This document shows positions 26,335 to 36,695 of a DNA stretch of 64,000 nt, piece after piece. The position numbers and the translations under genes were made by a program. The DNA is from Christensenella sp. UBA7703 (lineage in GTDB: Bacteria; Bacillota; Clostridia; Christensenellales; CAG-138): NCBI GenBank assembly GCA_002482505.1, contig DLGD01000037.1:1-64000 (forward strand), given 5' to 3'. How positions within the stretch are numbered: the first letter of the stretch is position 1; every line of letters starts with the position of its first letter. The notes beneath the pieces are model-generated. The model was not told the DNA's origin and made no database searches. It saw only the letters and a program-made list of their open reading frames with translations.

Positions 26335-27912
26335 TTATACCGCGCTAGCGCCGTAATTCGCGAGAACGCGAGCCGACGGGTCGTTGACATTGCAGCCTTC
26401 CCAACTACGGTTCGGCATCCAGAAGTCCTTGACCATATGCGCTTGGCCGGGGTATTCGGCCTCAAACAGTTCGCGGTACAGCAGCGATTCCTTCGTGAAG
26501 GGCGTCGCGAAGGTGTATTTCTTGCTGCGCTCGGCAAACTCCTCGTCCGTATAGAGCTTCTCGGCATATGCCTTGATCTGGTCGACCATGGAATGCCCGA
26601 CCGCGTCCGAGAACGCGGCTTTTTCGCGATAGAGAATATCCTGTGGCAGATAGTCCCCCTCAAATGCGCGGCGAAGCAGGTATTTGCCTTTGCCAAAGCG
26701 GTTCATCTTGAGGGCGGGGTTGATGCTCATGACATACTTGACGAAGTCCAGATCGCCAAACGGCACGCGCGCCTCGAGAGAGTTTGCGGAGATGCAGCGA
26801 TCCGCGCGAAGCACGTCGTACATATAAATTTCGTCGATGCGCTTCTTGGCTTCCTTCTGGAATTCCTCTTCGTTCGGCGCAAAGTCCGTATACTTGTAGC
26901 CAAACAATTCGTCTGAGATTTCGCCCGTGAGCAGCACCCGAAGGTTCGTGTTTTCGTGGATGTACTTGCAAACAAGATACATGCCGACGCTTGCGCGAAT
27001 CGTCGTGATGTCATACGTCTCGAGAATCCGCACGATGGTGCGCAGGGAGGCGATGACCTCCTGCGGCGTCATGATGACCTCCGTGTGGTCGGAACCCAGA
27101 TAGTCCGCAACCTGTTTGGCGTATTTCAGGTCGATTGCGTCGCCCACCATGCCGATGGCATAGGTGCGGATCGGGTGCGGCAGATACTTGTTGGCTACCG
27201 CACAGACTAGCGAGCTGTCTAGGCCGCCGCTGAGCAGGAAGCCGAGCGGCACGTCCGCGTCCAGGCGCTTGACGATGCCGAGGGTGAGTTTTTCGCGGAT
27301 GTTGTCGCAGACCGCGTCCAACTCGTCCTTGGAATACTCCTTAACATCGGTCAGGTTTGCATACTGGACAAACTCGCCGTCTTTCCAATAATGTCCCGGC
27401 GGGAAGGGCTTGATCGTCTCCGCCAGCCCGGCGATGTTTTTCGCCTCGCTGGAGAAGAGAATTTTGCCGTCTTCGTCGTAGCCATAGAACAGCGGGCGGA
27501 TGCCGATCGGGTCTCTTGCCGCAATCAGCGAGTCGCTTTTGTGATCATAAAGGATCAGCGCATACTCCGCGTCGAGCATCTGGAACATGTCTGTCCCGTA
27601 CCGTTGATATAAGGGTAAGAGCAGCTCGCAATCCGAGCCGCTCTTGAAGTCGTATCCTGAGAATAATTCGTCACGCATCTTGCGAAAGCCGTAGAGTTCG
27701 CCGTTGCAAACGACCGCGTCCCCGCCTCGCTCAAATGGCTGCATGCCGCTCTTTTCCAGACCCATGATCGTCAGACGATGGAACATCAGGTATCCATCCC
27801 CAACGCTCAACATACGCGACAGATCAGGTCCTCGTGAGATCGTCTTGTAAAATCCATCGACAAGCAGGTCCAGCGGGATGCGCTTGCCGAGGTATCCCAT
27901 GATTGAACACAT
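26335..27912 (-). CDS. asnB: Asparagine synthetase, glutamine-hydrolysing
   Basis: A 525-residue cytoplasmic enzyme that converts aspartate, glutamine and ATP to asparagine. The N-terminal class II amidotransferase domain begins MCSIMGYLG, with Cys2 exposed as the catalytic nucleophile after Met removal, and has the VVCNGELYGF and ARDPIGIRPLFYG motifs. The synthetase domain has the PP-loop FLLSGGLDSSLV near residue 227 and GEISDELFGYKY near residue 340. Length matches AsnB of E. coli type. It lies 27 bp downstream of glnN on the same strand, so glutamine synthesis and its use for asparagine are probably co-transcribed. Two tandem terminators follow. Confidence 0.95.
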   Translation of the reverse strand: MCSIMGYLGKRIPLDLLVDGFYKTISRGPDLSRMLSVGDGYLMFHRLTIMGLEKSGMQPFERGGDAVVCNGELYGFRKMRDELFSGYDFKSGSDCELLLPLYQRYGTDMFQMLDAEYALILYDHKSDSLIAARDPIGIRPLFYGYDEDGKILFSSEAKNIAGLAETIKPFPPGHYWKDGEFVQYANLTDVKEYSKDELDAVCDNIREKLTLGIVKRLDADVPLGFLLSGGLDSSLVCAVANKYLPHPIRTYAIGMVGDAIDLKYAKQVADYLGSDHTEVIMTPQEVIASLRTIVRILETYDITTIRASVGMYLVCKYIHENTNLRVLLTGEISDELFGYKYTDFAPNEEEFQKEAKKRIDEIYMYDVLRADRCISANSLEARVPFGDLDFVKYVMSINPALKMNRFGKGKYLLRRAFEGDYLPQDILYREKAAFSDAVGHSMVDQIKAYAEKLYTDEEFAERSKKYTFATPFTKESLLYRELFEAEYPGQAHMVKDFWMPNRSWEGCNVNDPSARVLANYGASAV

Positions 27913-27939
27913 GATCTTCGTTCTCCCGTACAGTATTTT

Positions 27940-30033
<2,094 letters not shown>

Positions 30034-30176
30034 GGTCATTTCTCCTCCTATACCCTTTCCTAAACACCCTTGCTTCTCTGCTGTGTGATTCCTTCATAAT
30101 ATAACTGCCATCGGCGCATTGTTTCGGAATACCGTCTCGCAACCCCGCTTCAGCTCATTTTGTGTATTTACCTTAT

Positions 30177-30223
30177 AAAAAGCGGCAACGACACAGCGGT
30201 ACTTCCGCGGCGCCTTTGCCGTT
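30177..30223 (-). promoter_or_regulatory. Attenuator-like hairpin in the glnN leader
   Basis: About 10 nt into the predicted glnN transcript, ACGGCAA pairs with TTGCCGC over 6-7 bp, enclosing a second stem GCGG / CCGC, and is followed by TTTTT. That is the form of an intrinsic terminator placed about 145 nt before the start codon. A later AAGCGG (near 30148) could pair with CCGCTT and open it. No ligand or protein is shown. Confidence 0.55.
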
Positions 30224-30239
30224 AAAATAATATGCGGAT

Positions 30240-30268
30240 AGTATACAGCGCGAGGGTACGCTTGTCAA
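30240..30268 (-). promoter_or_regulatory. Promoter of glnN-asnB
   Basis: On the minus strand TTGACA (30268-30263) and TATACT (30245-30240) are separated by 17 bp, a near-perfect sigma-A promoter, giving a leader of about 195 nt before glnN. Confidence 0.85.
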
Positions 30269-30395
30269 CCGAAAATTTGTGCAGGATTTCCTGCGGAAAA
30301 ACGCAAAAACCGTTGTTGTTTTGACTGGAAAGATGCTAAAAATAAATTATGTACCCTTTTTTGCAGTTTGAAATCATATATCATTCACAATATTC

Positions 30396-30424
30396 TTGAC
30401 AGAAAATCCTATATTATGTATACT
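30396..30424 (+). promoter_or_regulatory. Promoter of glnA-ANTAR
   Basis: TTGACA at 30396-30401 and TATACT at 30419-30424 with a 17-bp spacer. It mirrors the glnN promoter on the other strand and implies a leader of about 265 nt before glnA. Confidence 0.85.
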
Positions 30425-30433
30425 CGCAGAAAC

Positions 30434-30480
30434 AAAGACGTTCCTTCCGGGGGTACTCCTGCCCGGTTTGGGCGTCTTTT
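30434..30480 (+). promoter_or_regulatory. Structured glnA leader hairpin, candidate attenuator
   Basis: The first 50 nt of the predicted transcript can fold as AAAGACG / CGTCTTT enclosing CCGGG / CCCGG, or alternatively as GCCC-GGTTT-GGGC followed by GTCTTTT, which looks like a terminator. The two inner stems share bases and exclude each other. Further hairpins follow (GCCGC / GCGGC at about 30596-30614, GCAGC / GCTGC near 30646-30660). An ANTAR-domain protein, a class that acts by RNA antitermination, is encoded in the same operon. Confidence 0.5.
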
Positions 30481-30693
30481 GCAGTAAAAAAAGCGTATAA
30501 AAACGGCGGAAAAAACGTATGAATGGATGAGATTCATTCGTTTTGGCCATTTTCAAACGATTCTGTGCTAAACTAAACCATAAGAAGTGTGTTTTGCCGC
30601 TGGAAAACCGCGGCTCAAGACACAAAAACCGTCCGCGCCGCGAAAAGCAGCAGGTGCTGCCCGAGCGGGCGACGCTATTTATTATAGGAGAGG

Positions 30694-31923
30694 ATGTGCG
30701 CGGAAATGATGTACACCGCACAGGAAATTGCCGATTATTGCGCAGCGGAGGATGTGAAGTTCATCCGCCTCGCGTTTTGCGATGTATTCGGCGTGCCGAA
30801 AAATATCTCCATTATGCCGGAGGAGCTGCCGCGCGCGTTTTCGGACGGCATCTCGATCGATGCCTCCGCCATTCGCGGCTTTGGCGACGAGGCACACTCG
30901 GATCTTTTGCTGTTTCCGGACAGCGAGACGCTCACCGTGCTGCCCTGGCGGCCGAGCCACGGGCGTGTTGTGCGCCTGTTTGCGGATATCCGCCGCCCGG
31001 ATGGGTCGCTCTTTCCGCAGGACACGCGCAATATCTTAAAGAAGACGATCGCCGAAGTCGCGCGCGAGGGCGTTACCGTCAACTTCGGCACGGAGTTTGA
31101 GTTTTATCTCTTCCGGCTGGATGAGGACGGAAACGCGACAACGATTCCATACGACAACGCGAAATATATGGACATCGCCCCGCTGGACCGCGGGGAAAAT
31201 GTCCGCCGCGAAATCTGCCTGACGCTGTGTGAGATGGGCATCCGCGCGGAGAGTTCGCATCATGAAGACGGCCCGGGGCAAAACGAGATCGATTTTCGCT
31301 ATGGCGACGCGATGCGCGCGGCGGACAATGCGATCACGTTCCCTTCCGTTGTGCGCACGGTCGCGATGCGAAACGGCCTTTGGGCAGATTTTTCGCCTAA
31401 GCCACTGCCAAACGAAAGCGGAAACGGCATGCACATCAACCTTTCCTTGGCAAAACCGCATAGCGAAGGCGCGCGGGATGCGTTCATGGCAGGGTTGATG
31501 GAGCATATCTGCGAAATCACCGCGTTTCTCAATCCCATGGACGCGAGCTATGCGCGCCTTGGAGAATGCAAAGCGCCGCGCTACGTCACATGGTCGCCGG
31601 AAAATCGCAGCCAACTCATCCGCATCCCCGCCGCAAAGGGTGAATATGAACGGATCGAACTGCGTTCGCCGGACCCGGCGGGAAACCCGTATCTCGCGTT
31701 TGCGCTGATCCTTGCCGCGGGTGCGGACGGAATCCGGCGAAATCTGGTTGCGCCGCCGCCAACAAATGTGAATCTCTTCACGGCGGATGCTTCGATTACC
31801 GGCAAACTCGCCCAGCTCCCGCGCACGCGCGCGGAGGCGGCAAACATCGCGAAAAACAGCGCGTTTGTGCGCATGGTTTTACCCGAAGCCATCATCGAGG
31901 CATATACCGCCGAGGCAGAGTGA
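30694..31923 (+). CDS. glnA: Type I glutamine synthetase, short form
   Basis: A glutamine synthetase of about 409 residues, shorter than the usual 440-470 type I enzyme. Metal and substrate sites are all visible: FGTEFEFYLF near residue 130, GPGQNEIDFRY near residue 192, SGNGMHINLS near residue 242, the ATP/glutamate loop NRSQLIRIP near residue 305, and RIELRSPDPAGNPYLA. The C-terminal adenylylation-site region is short. The start is uncertain: ATG 30694 is only 3 nt from AGGAG, whereas ATG 30706 or 30709 gives MYTAQEI, the normal family N-terminus, at a long spacing. The 3' neighbour 78 bp away is an ANTAR regulator, a common clostridial pairing, so RNA-level control is likely. Confidence 0.93.
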   Translation: MCAEMMYTAQEIADYCAAEDVKFIRLAFCDVFGVPKNISIMPEELPRAFSDGISIDASAIRGFGDEAHSDLLLFPDSETLTVLPWRPSHGRVVRLFADIRRPDGSLFPQDTRNILKKTIAEVAREGVTVNFGTEFEFYLFRLDEDGNATTIPYDNAKYMDIAPLDRGENVRREICLTLCEMGIRAESSHHEDGPGQNEIDFRYGDAMRAADNAITFPSVVRTVAMRNGLWADFSPKPLPNESGNGMHINLSLAKPHSEGARDAFMAGLMEHICEITAFLNPMDASYARLGECKAPRYVTWSPENRSQLIRIPAAKGEYERIELRSPDPAGNPYLAFALILAAGADGIRRNLVAPPPTNVNLFTADASITGKLAQLPRTRAEAANIAKNSAFVRMVLPEAIIEAYTAEAE

Positions 31924-32001
31924 ACACGGAGCAATGATTTCGTATGCGTTGATTCAACCGTATGACGCACACAAAGAGAAACAGCAGAGGGAGACTTTCG
32001 C

Positions 32002-32595
32002 TTGCCATATACAGGCGCAAAGCAGAATAGCGTATTGGTCGTATCCGGATCGGAACGCTCCCGCGAGACACTCGTGGAGGTGTTTGCTTCCTCGCGTTAT
32101 GCGCCCGTGGCCGCGCGCGGCTCTGCGGCGGAAGCGAGGCGGCTGGTGCTGGATACGCCATTTTCGCTGGTCTTTATCAACACCCCATTGCCGGACGAGA
32201 CGGGGTCCCAGCTTGCGCTCGATCTTTCCAATAGCCGCAATTGCTGTGTTGCGATACTGGTGCCGGGGGATAATTTTGATTCCGTGAATGAGCAGATGGA
32301 GGACGCAGGGGTACTGACGCTGAGCAAACCCTGCACCGCGCAGCAACTGCGGCAGGCTGCGGCAATGATGAGCGCAACGCGCTTTAAGCTCGCCGATCTG
32401 GAGCAAAGAACCGCAACGCTGGAGGAAAAGATGGAGGAGATTCGTCTGGTCAACCGCGCGAAGTGGATGCTGATTGAGCGGCGCGGCATGGACGAAGCCA
32501 CCGCACACCGGTATATCGAGAAGTTGGCAATGGACGCACGGCAGACGAGAAGGCTCGTCGCGCAGACGCTGATTCGCTCGCTGGACAACGACTGA
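32002..32595 (+). CDS. ANTAR-domain regulator with degenerate receiver
   Basis: A 197-residue protein with an N-terminal response-regulator-like fold (residues 10-125), a coiled-coil helix (DLEQRTATLEEKMEEIRLVN) and a C-terminal ANTAR domain (AKWMLIERRGMDEATAHRYI, residues 142-195) that binds paired hairpins in RNA and prevents termination. The receiver keeps the Lys (LSKPC) but lacks the acidic pair near the N-terminus (VVSGSERS) and has Asn60 where the phospho-Asp should be (VFINTPLP). Phosphorylation is therefore unlikely. It starts with TTG, 9 nt after GAGGGAG, and lies behind glnA in what appears to be one operon ended by a terminator. Likely targets are the glnA and glnN leaders; this is inference. 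Confidence 0.88.
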   Translation: MPYTGAKQNSVLVVSGSERSRETLVEVFASSRYAPVAARGSAAEARRLVLDTPFSLVFINTPLPDETGSQLALDLSNSRNCCVAILVPGDNFDSVNEQMEDAGVLTLSKPCTAQQLRQAAAMMSATRFKLADLEQRTATLEEKMEEIRLVNRAKWMLIERRGMDEATAHRYIEKLAMDARQTRRLVAQTLIRSLDND

Positions 32596-32657
32596 TTTTT
32601 TTTAAAAACAAGGACCGGCACAAACACTACAATATTAAGCAAATTAAGATGATACCG

Positions 32658-32680
32658 GCGGGAGCAATCCCGCTTTTTTT
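32658..32680 (+). terminator. Intrinsic terminator of glnA-ANTAR
   Basis: GCGGGA-GCAA-TCCCGC followed by seven T, 63 bp after the ANTAR gene. Confidence 0.9.
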
Positions 32681-32771
32681 GTGCTACACTAATGTTGTCA
32701 CCAAACTAAAAATGTATACGTGAGCGCAACGATGCGCCATCCATGGCTTTCCATGCTTGCCGGAGGAGTTT

Positions 32772-34127
32772 ATGGAGCAATTTGACGTTCTCATCGTCGG
32801 CGCGGCAACCGCCGGTAGTTTCCTTGCGCGCAGGCTCGCGGAAAGCGGGCACCGCGTGCTCGTGCTGGAGCAGCACCCGAAAGAAAAGCTGGGAAGAAAG
32901 CCGGAGGTGCTCCGCATCGCAAGGGCGGATATTGCGCGCTATGCGCTGCCCATGCCGGAGGAGGCGGATGATCTTGCCTATACCTGTTCCGGCGGCAGCG
33001 TTTTTTCTGCGCAGAACCATTACCCAAAGGAGATTTCGTGTGAATCGGTTGGGGTCTATCGGTTCCGTTATGTCGCGCGGATGAATGCCTGGGCGCGGGC
33101 AGCGGGGGCGGAGATTCGATACCAGGCATCGTTTGTCGATTTTCTATATGAAGGCGGGAAAATTGCGGGCGTGGTGTATGAGCAGGATGGAGCACGACAC
33201 GAGGTGCGGGCAAAACTGGTCGCCGATTGCTCCGGTGCTGCCGCCGTTGCCAGAACCAAACTGCCGGATGGCTATGGCGTGGAGAATGCGCCGACTGCAC
33301 CGGATGATTTACTGTATGTGACCTTGCGGCATGTCGTCTATCATGAGCCGGAGCATTCTGTCTCCCGCATGCGCGGCTGGCCGTATTATCCGGCTTGGGT
33401 AGCGCCGGAGGGGCGGGTGGACTGCGCGATTCTCGGCACTTGGGCAAGCGGTTCTTTTGACGAAGGGGAGCGGGTGTTTGCCGCGTTTCAGCGCGCGGTC
33501 AGGCTCCCTCGGTACACTACTTTATGTACGGAGCGCGGCACGCTACTGAATCGGCACCCGCTGCATTCGTTTGTTGCGGATGGGTTTCTTGCCTCCAGCG
33601 ACGCGGCATACGTAGCCGTGTCTAGCTCGCTAGCCGGGTTTTCGGTGTGCATGCCGCAGCTTGCCATTGCAGCGGAGGAGATCGGCCGTCTGCTGAACGA
33701 AGGCGGATATTTGTCGCGCGCGCGGCTTTGGAACATCAACACGCGTTTTTTTTCGGAACAGGGGCTTGTGCTTGTGGCGCGAAATGCAATGCAGCCCGCG
33801 CTTTTGTATACAACGGCCTCGGAGGACGATTTTTTCTTCCGCCATAATCTGTTTTATTCCGAACAAACACTCACCGCACTTTCGCAGGGCGCGGTGCCGG
33901 TGTTCTCCGCAAAAGAAACGTTACGCAATGCGTTGGCGCTCCTCGGCGGTGTGCTGACCGGAAAAGTGCGCGTTGCCGCGGCTGGATGGTTCCTTCGAAA
34001 CGTTCAAAACGGCATGCGGGCGGTCAGGTTTTATGCGGACTATCCCGCCGGTGAAGCGGATCTGGATGCCTGGGGTTCCCGCGCAGAGGCGTTTTGGAAG
34101 AAATGCAGGAAAACAGCGCGCGGTTGA
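32772..34127 (+). CDS. FAD-dependent oxidoreductase (geranylgeranyl-reductase/halogenase-like fold)
   Basis: A 451-residue flavoprotein. The N-terminal dinucleotide loop is VLIVGAATAGSFLARRLAESG, with a downstream acidic residue (LVLEQ), and the second FAD motif is seen as VADCSGAAAVAR near residue 160. The layout (FAD domain, substrate domain around residues 170-260, helical C-terminus of about 130 residues) fits the GG-reductase/PHBH superfamily. The start at 32772 follows GGAGGAG by 3-4 nt. It is transcribed alone. Neighbours (a TetR regulator, an SCP2 sterol-carrier domain protein) hint at a lipid or hydrophobic substrate, but none can be named. Confidence 0.8.
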   Translation: MEQFDVLIVGAATAGSFLARRLAESGHRVLVLEQHPKEKLGRKPEVLRIARADIARYALPMPEEADDLAYTCSGGSVFSAQNHYPKEISCESVGVYRFRYVARMNAWARAAGAEIRYQASFVDFLYEGGKIAGVVYEQDGARHEVRAKLVADCSGAAAVARTKLPDGYGVENAPTAPDDLLYVTLRHVVYHEPEHSVSRMRGWPYYPAWVAPEGRVDCAILGTWASGSFDEGERVFAAFQRAVRLPRYTTLCTERGTLLNRHPLHSFVADGFLASSDAAYVAVSSSLAGFSVCMPQLAIAAEEIGRLLNEGGYLSRARLWNINTRFFSEQGLVLVARNAMQPALLYTTASEDDFFFRHNLFYSEQTLTALSQGAVPVFSAKETLRNALALLGGVLTGKVRVAAAGWFLRNVQNGMRAVRFYADYPAGEADLDAWGSRAEAFWKKCRKTARG

Positions 34128-34176
34128 GAAAGCCAATCGCAATCATTTTGAGACTCGATGGTGAGGATCCATGCTT

Positions 34177-34206
34177 TCCCCCTGTATTTACGGGGGGATT
34201 TTTTTG
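34177..34206 (+). terminator. Intrinsic terminator after the FAD oxidoreductase gene
   Basis: TCCCCC / GGGGGGA stem with an 8-9-nt loop and a T-tract of seven, 50 bp after the stop. Confidence 0.85.
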
Positions 34207-34221
34207 CGTGAAATTCCTCTT

Positions 34222-34249
34222 GCATTGGCTATTCTTCCTGTTATAATTG
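34222..34249 (+). promoter_or_regulatory. Promoter of the TetR gene
   Basis: TTGCAT at 34222-34227 and TATAAT at 34244-34249, 16-bp spacer, 50 bp before the start. The AT-rich stretch between promoter and gene (34250-34285) could hold an autoregulatory operator. Confidence 0.75.
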
Positions 34250-34298
34250 AATTAATCAACAAATCATTTATTTATAATTTAAACAAAGGAACCCGAAT

Positions 34299-34880
34299 AT
34301 GCGAAACAAACTCGATGAACAGATCATCCTTGACGCGGCGCTGAAGGTGTTTTCCCGTTTTGGCTACAAAAAATCCACGTTGGAGGATATCGCGAGCGAA
34401 TTAGGCATGACCAACACCGCGATGTATGCCTACGCCGCAAGCAAGCGCGATCTTTACGAGCGCACGGTGTCCTATGTGATGAAGCGCTGGCAGTCCGGTG
34501 TGGAGCAGGCGGTGAACGCGAAAACTACCGCGCAGGAGAAGATGACCGCGCTTTGCGAAAACGCGCTGTATTATCTTGCGCAGGATCAGGAGTTTTGTGC
34601 CCTGCTCAGGAACGATCCGCAGATTTTTCCGATGTTTCCGACGGTCGATCCATATGAAGAGATCAACCGCGATTCCGTGCGGATGATCGAGCGGATTCTG
34701 TTGTTTGGGCAGCAGACAGGGGAGTTTTGCGCGGTGGATGCCCCGGCGGTCAGCGAGGTGCTGTTTTCGATCTATAAGAATTTCATCATCCACACGTATA
34801 TCAACAGCGAGGAAGATTACACCAGCCGTTATCTGCCGATCACGATGGAGCTGATTTTAAACGGGATTAAGAAGGGTTGA
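34299..34880 (+). CDS. TetR/AcrR-family transcriptional regulator
   Basis: A 193-residue repressor-type regulator. The N-terminal helix-turn-helix is clear (ILDAALKVFSRFGYKKST, then LGMTNTAMYAYAASKRDLY, residues 9-55), and the rest is an all-helical ligand domain without identifiable family. The start follows AAAGGAA by 7 nt and a good promoter lies upstream. It precedes the SCP2 protein and M24 peptidase-like genes on the same strand with a 117-bp gap and may control them. The ligand is unknown. Confidence 0.9.
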   Translation: MRNKLDEQIILDAALKVFSRFGYKKSTLEDIASELGMTNTAMYAYAASKRDLYERTVSYVMKRWQSGVEQAVNAKTTAQEKMTALCENALYYLAQDQEFCALLRNDPQIFPMFPTVDPYEEINRDSVRMIERILLFGQQTGEFCAVDAPAVSEVLFSIYKNFIIHTYINSEEDYTSRYLPITMELILNGIKKG

Positions 34881-34997
34881 TGTGCGCTGATGCGCACGGT
34901 TCGCGTTAAGAAGACGCAAAACATTTCAACAAAGCACATCAGGAGAATGGATTCTCCCCAAATAAAAACTGCATATCGGAAAGGAGCACATCAAATC

Positions 34998-35390
34998 ATG
35001 GTCAAGTATCTTTCCCAAGACTGGCGCAAAGAGGTGGAGGCGCGGCTTTCCGCCCAACTCACACCGGACAAGATGAACAACCTTACCTCCTCGATGAACA
35101 ATCTCTATCTCAACTGCTCGGACGGCAAGAGTCACTATTTCTTTGTCGGCTTTGTCGATGGCAAGGTGGACAGCGTGCTGGTTGGCGAGGGCGAAGGCCC
35201 GAAGGCAGAGTTTGTGATCTCCGGCGAATATGAAACCTTCGCGAAGATCTCCCGCGCGGAACTTGGCGCGCAAAAGGCGCTCATGGGCGGCCTGCTCAAG
35301 CTCAAGGGCAACATGGTCAAGGCGCTAAAGCTCGCGTCTCTGGTCGATCGCCTGAACAAGATCATCGCCACCATTGAGACCGAGTATTGA
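34998..35390 (+). CDS. SCP2 sterol-binding domain protein
   Basis: A 130-residue protein that is little more than an SCP2 (sterol carrier protein 2) fold, a small hydrophobic-ligand binding domain: a central beta-sheet (SHYFFVGFVDGKVDSV) and a final helix-rich part (GAQKALMGGLLKLKGNMV, residues 90-107) forming the lipid tunnel. The start at 34998 follows AAGGAG with an 11-nt gap; the upstream in-frame extension has no ribosome site. It ends 14 bp before the next gene. Stand-alone SCP2 proteins bind fatty acids or isoprenoids; a direct role is unknown. Confidence 0.8.
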   Translation: MVKYLSQDWRKEVEARLSAQLTPDKMNNLTSSMNNLYLNCSDGKSHYFFVGFVDGKVDSVLVGEGEGPKAEFVISGEYETFAKISRAELGAQKALMGGLLKLKGNMVKALKLASLVDRLNKIIATIETEY

Positions 35391-35404
35391 GGAGGGAAAT
35401 GGAT

Positions 35405-36619
35405 ATGTTTGACAAAACCAGCCCGTTTTATATCGATTTTCCCGGACGCATCAAGGCTATCCAAGCCGAGATGGCGAAAGAAAAGATTGATCTGTATTTG
35501 GGGTCCCGTCTGCGTACGATGAGTTGGACGACGGACGCGTTCTTTCCCTGGCGCAGTTTTATTGTAATCCCTGCGGAAGGGCTGCCGACAGCGTTTACGT
35601 TCGTGATTGACGCGGCGCGCGCGGCGGACGAGAGCTGGCTGGACGAGGATCACGTGATGGGCTTTGCGCCGATGGGCGGACAGGATCAGATCACGCAGAT
35701 CTCCGATTTCATCAAGGATTATCTGCCACACGGCGGAAGAGTCGGCGTGGAAGCGGGTATGAGTAACTATCTGCCGGAAGGGTACCTCACCTATTACGAA
35801 TACAAGTCGTTTGAGGCAGCACTGCCGGACTGCACGCTCGTCAACGCGCATCCGATTGTGGATCGTTTGCAGATGATCAAGGACATCGGCACCATCAACC
35901 GATTCCGCGAAGCATCCCGTATCGTGGATATCGGGCACGAAGCGGTGCTTGCCGCGATCAAAAACGGCGGATGGAAAGGCATGACAGAGACGGAGATTGC
36001 CGGGCTTGCGGGCTATGCCATGCGCAAGGCGGGCAGTACGTTTGAGTGGTCATTCACCGGCGGAAACGAGATCGCCGCGGGTTATCGAACCGGGCTTGCG
36101 GGCGGCGCCTGCACACCCGCAACCACGAAGAAGGTTGCATCGGGCGAACCGCTGATGGTGGATATCCACGCGCTCTTTGGCCTATGCTGCGGCGACCACA
36201 GCCACAACTATCTGATTGCTCCCGCGAGCGAGCGGCAGCTTTGGCACGCGAAAAACTTTGTGGATATGGTTGCGCTCACGCTCAAGACATACCGCGCGGG
36301 CATCTCGCCTTCCTCGCTGGCGGCGGAGATGATGGACTTTGCGGAGTCTCGCGGGTTTGCGGACTTCATGGTGCCGGGGTTTGAACACGGCATCGGCATG
36401 CTCGGCGACGAGTGGAGAATCGGCAAACACGACGGCCCGTTCCCGTATTGGACGGACCCGGATCACGGATATCTGGAGAACGAAGTGCTCATCTGCGCGA
36501 TGCAGTATGCCTGCCCGGACGAGAACATCGGCTTCCGTTATGAAAACCCGATTCTCCTCACCAAAGACGGCTGCGAATACATGAGCAAATTCCCGCTGGC
36601 GATTGAAGTGATTGAGTAA
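35405..36619 (+). CDS. M24-family (creatinase/Xaa-Pro peptidase fold) protein
   Basis: A 404-residue pita-bread-fold protein with the usual creatinase N-terminal domain (residues 10-150) and a C-terminal catalytic domain. Metal ligands seen are the two Asp 11 residues apart in MVDIHALFGLCCGD, the His in PGFEHGIGM, and the last Glu in FRYENPILL. The remaining Glu normally in a (T/S)-x-E-P context is not evident (the aligned stretch reads EVLICAMQY), so it may be a non-metal creatinase-like hydrolase rather than a peptidase. The start at 35405 is 8 nt from GGAGGG; ATG 35399 is too close. It follows the SCP2 gene by 14 bp and ends at a terminator. Substrate unknown. Confidence 0.82.
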   Translation: MFDKTSPFYIDFPGRIKAIQAEMAKEKIDLYLGSRLRTMSWTTDAFFPWRSFIVIPAEGLPTAFTFVIDAARAADESWLDEDHVMGFAPMGGQDQITQISDFIKDYLPHGGRVGVEAGMSNYLPEGYLTYYEYKSFEAALPDCTLVNAHPIVDRLQMIKDIGTINRFREASRIVDIGHEAVLAAIKNGGWKGMTETEIAGLAGYAMRKAGSTFEWSFTGGNEIAAGYRTGLAGGACTPATTKKVASGEPLMVDIHALFGLCCGDHSHNYLIAPASERQLWHAKNFVDMVALTLKTYRAGISPSSLAAEMMDFAESRGFADFMVPGFEHGIGMLGDEWRIGKHDGPFPYWTDPDHGYLENEVLICAMQYACPDENIGFRYENPILLTKDGCEYMSKFPLAIEVIE

Positions 36620-36657
36620 GATTCTTACAAAGGGTAGCTTCCAAACACCAAAAACAC

Positions 36658-36686
36658 AAAAGCACGGTTTTTGCGCCGTGCTTTTC
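36658..36686. terminator. Bidirectional terminator between the M24 and DUF4179 genes
   Basis: AAAAGCACGG / CCGTGCTTTT with an 8-nt loop, serving the plus-strand M24 gene and the minus-strand anti-sigma-like gene, which converge here. Confidence 0.85.
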
Positions 36687-36695
36687 TGTTTCGCC

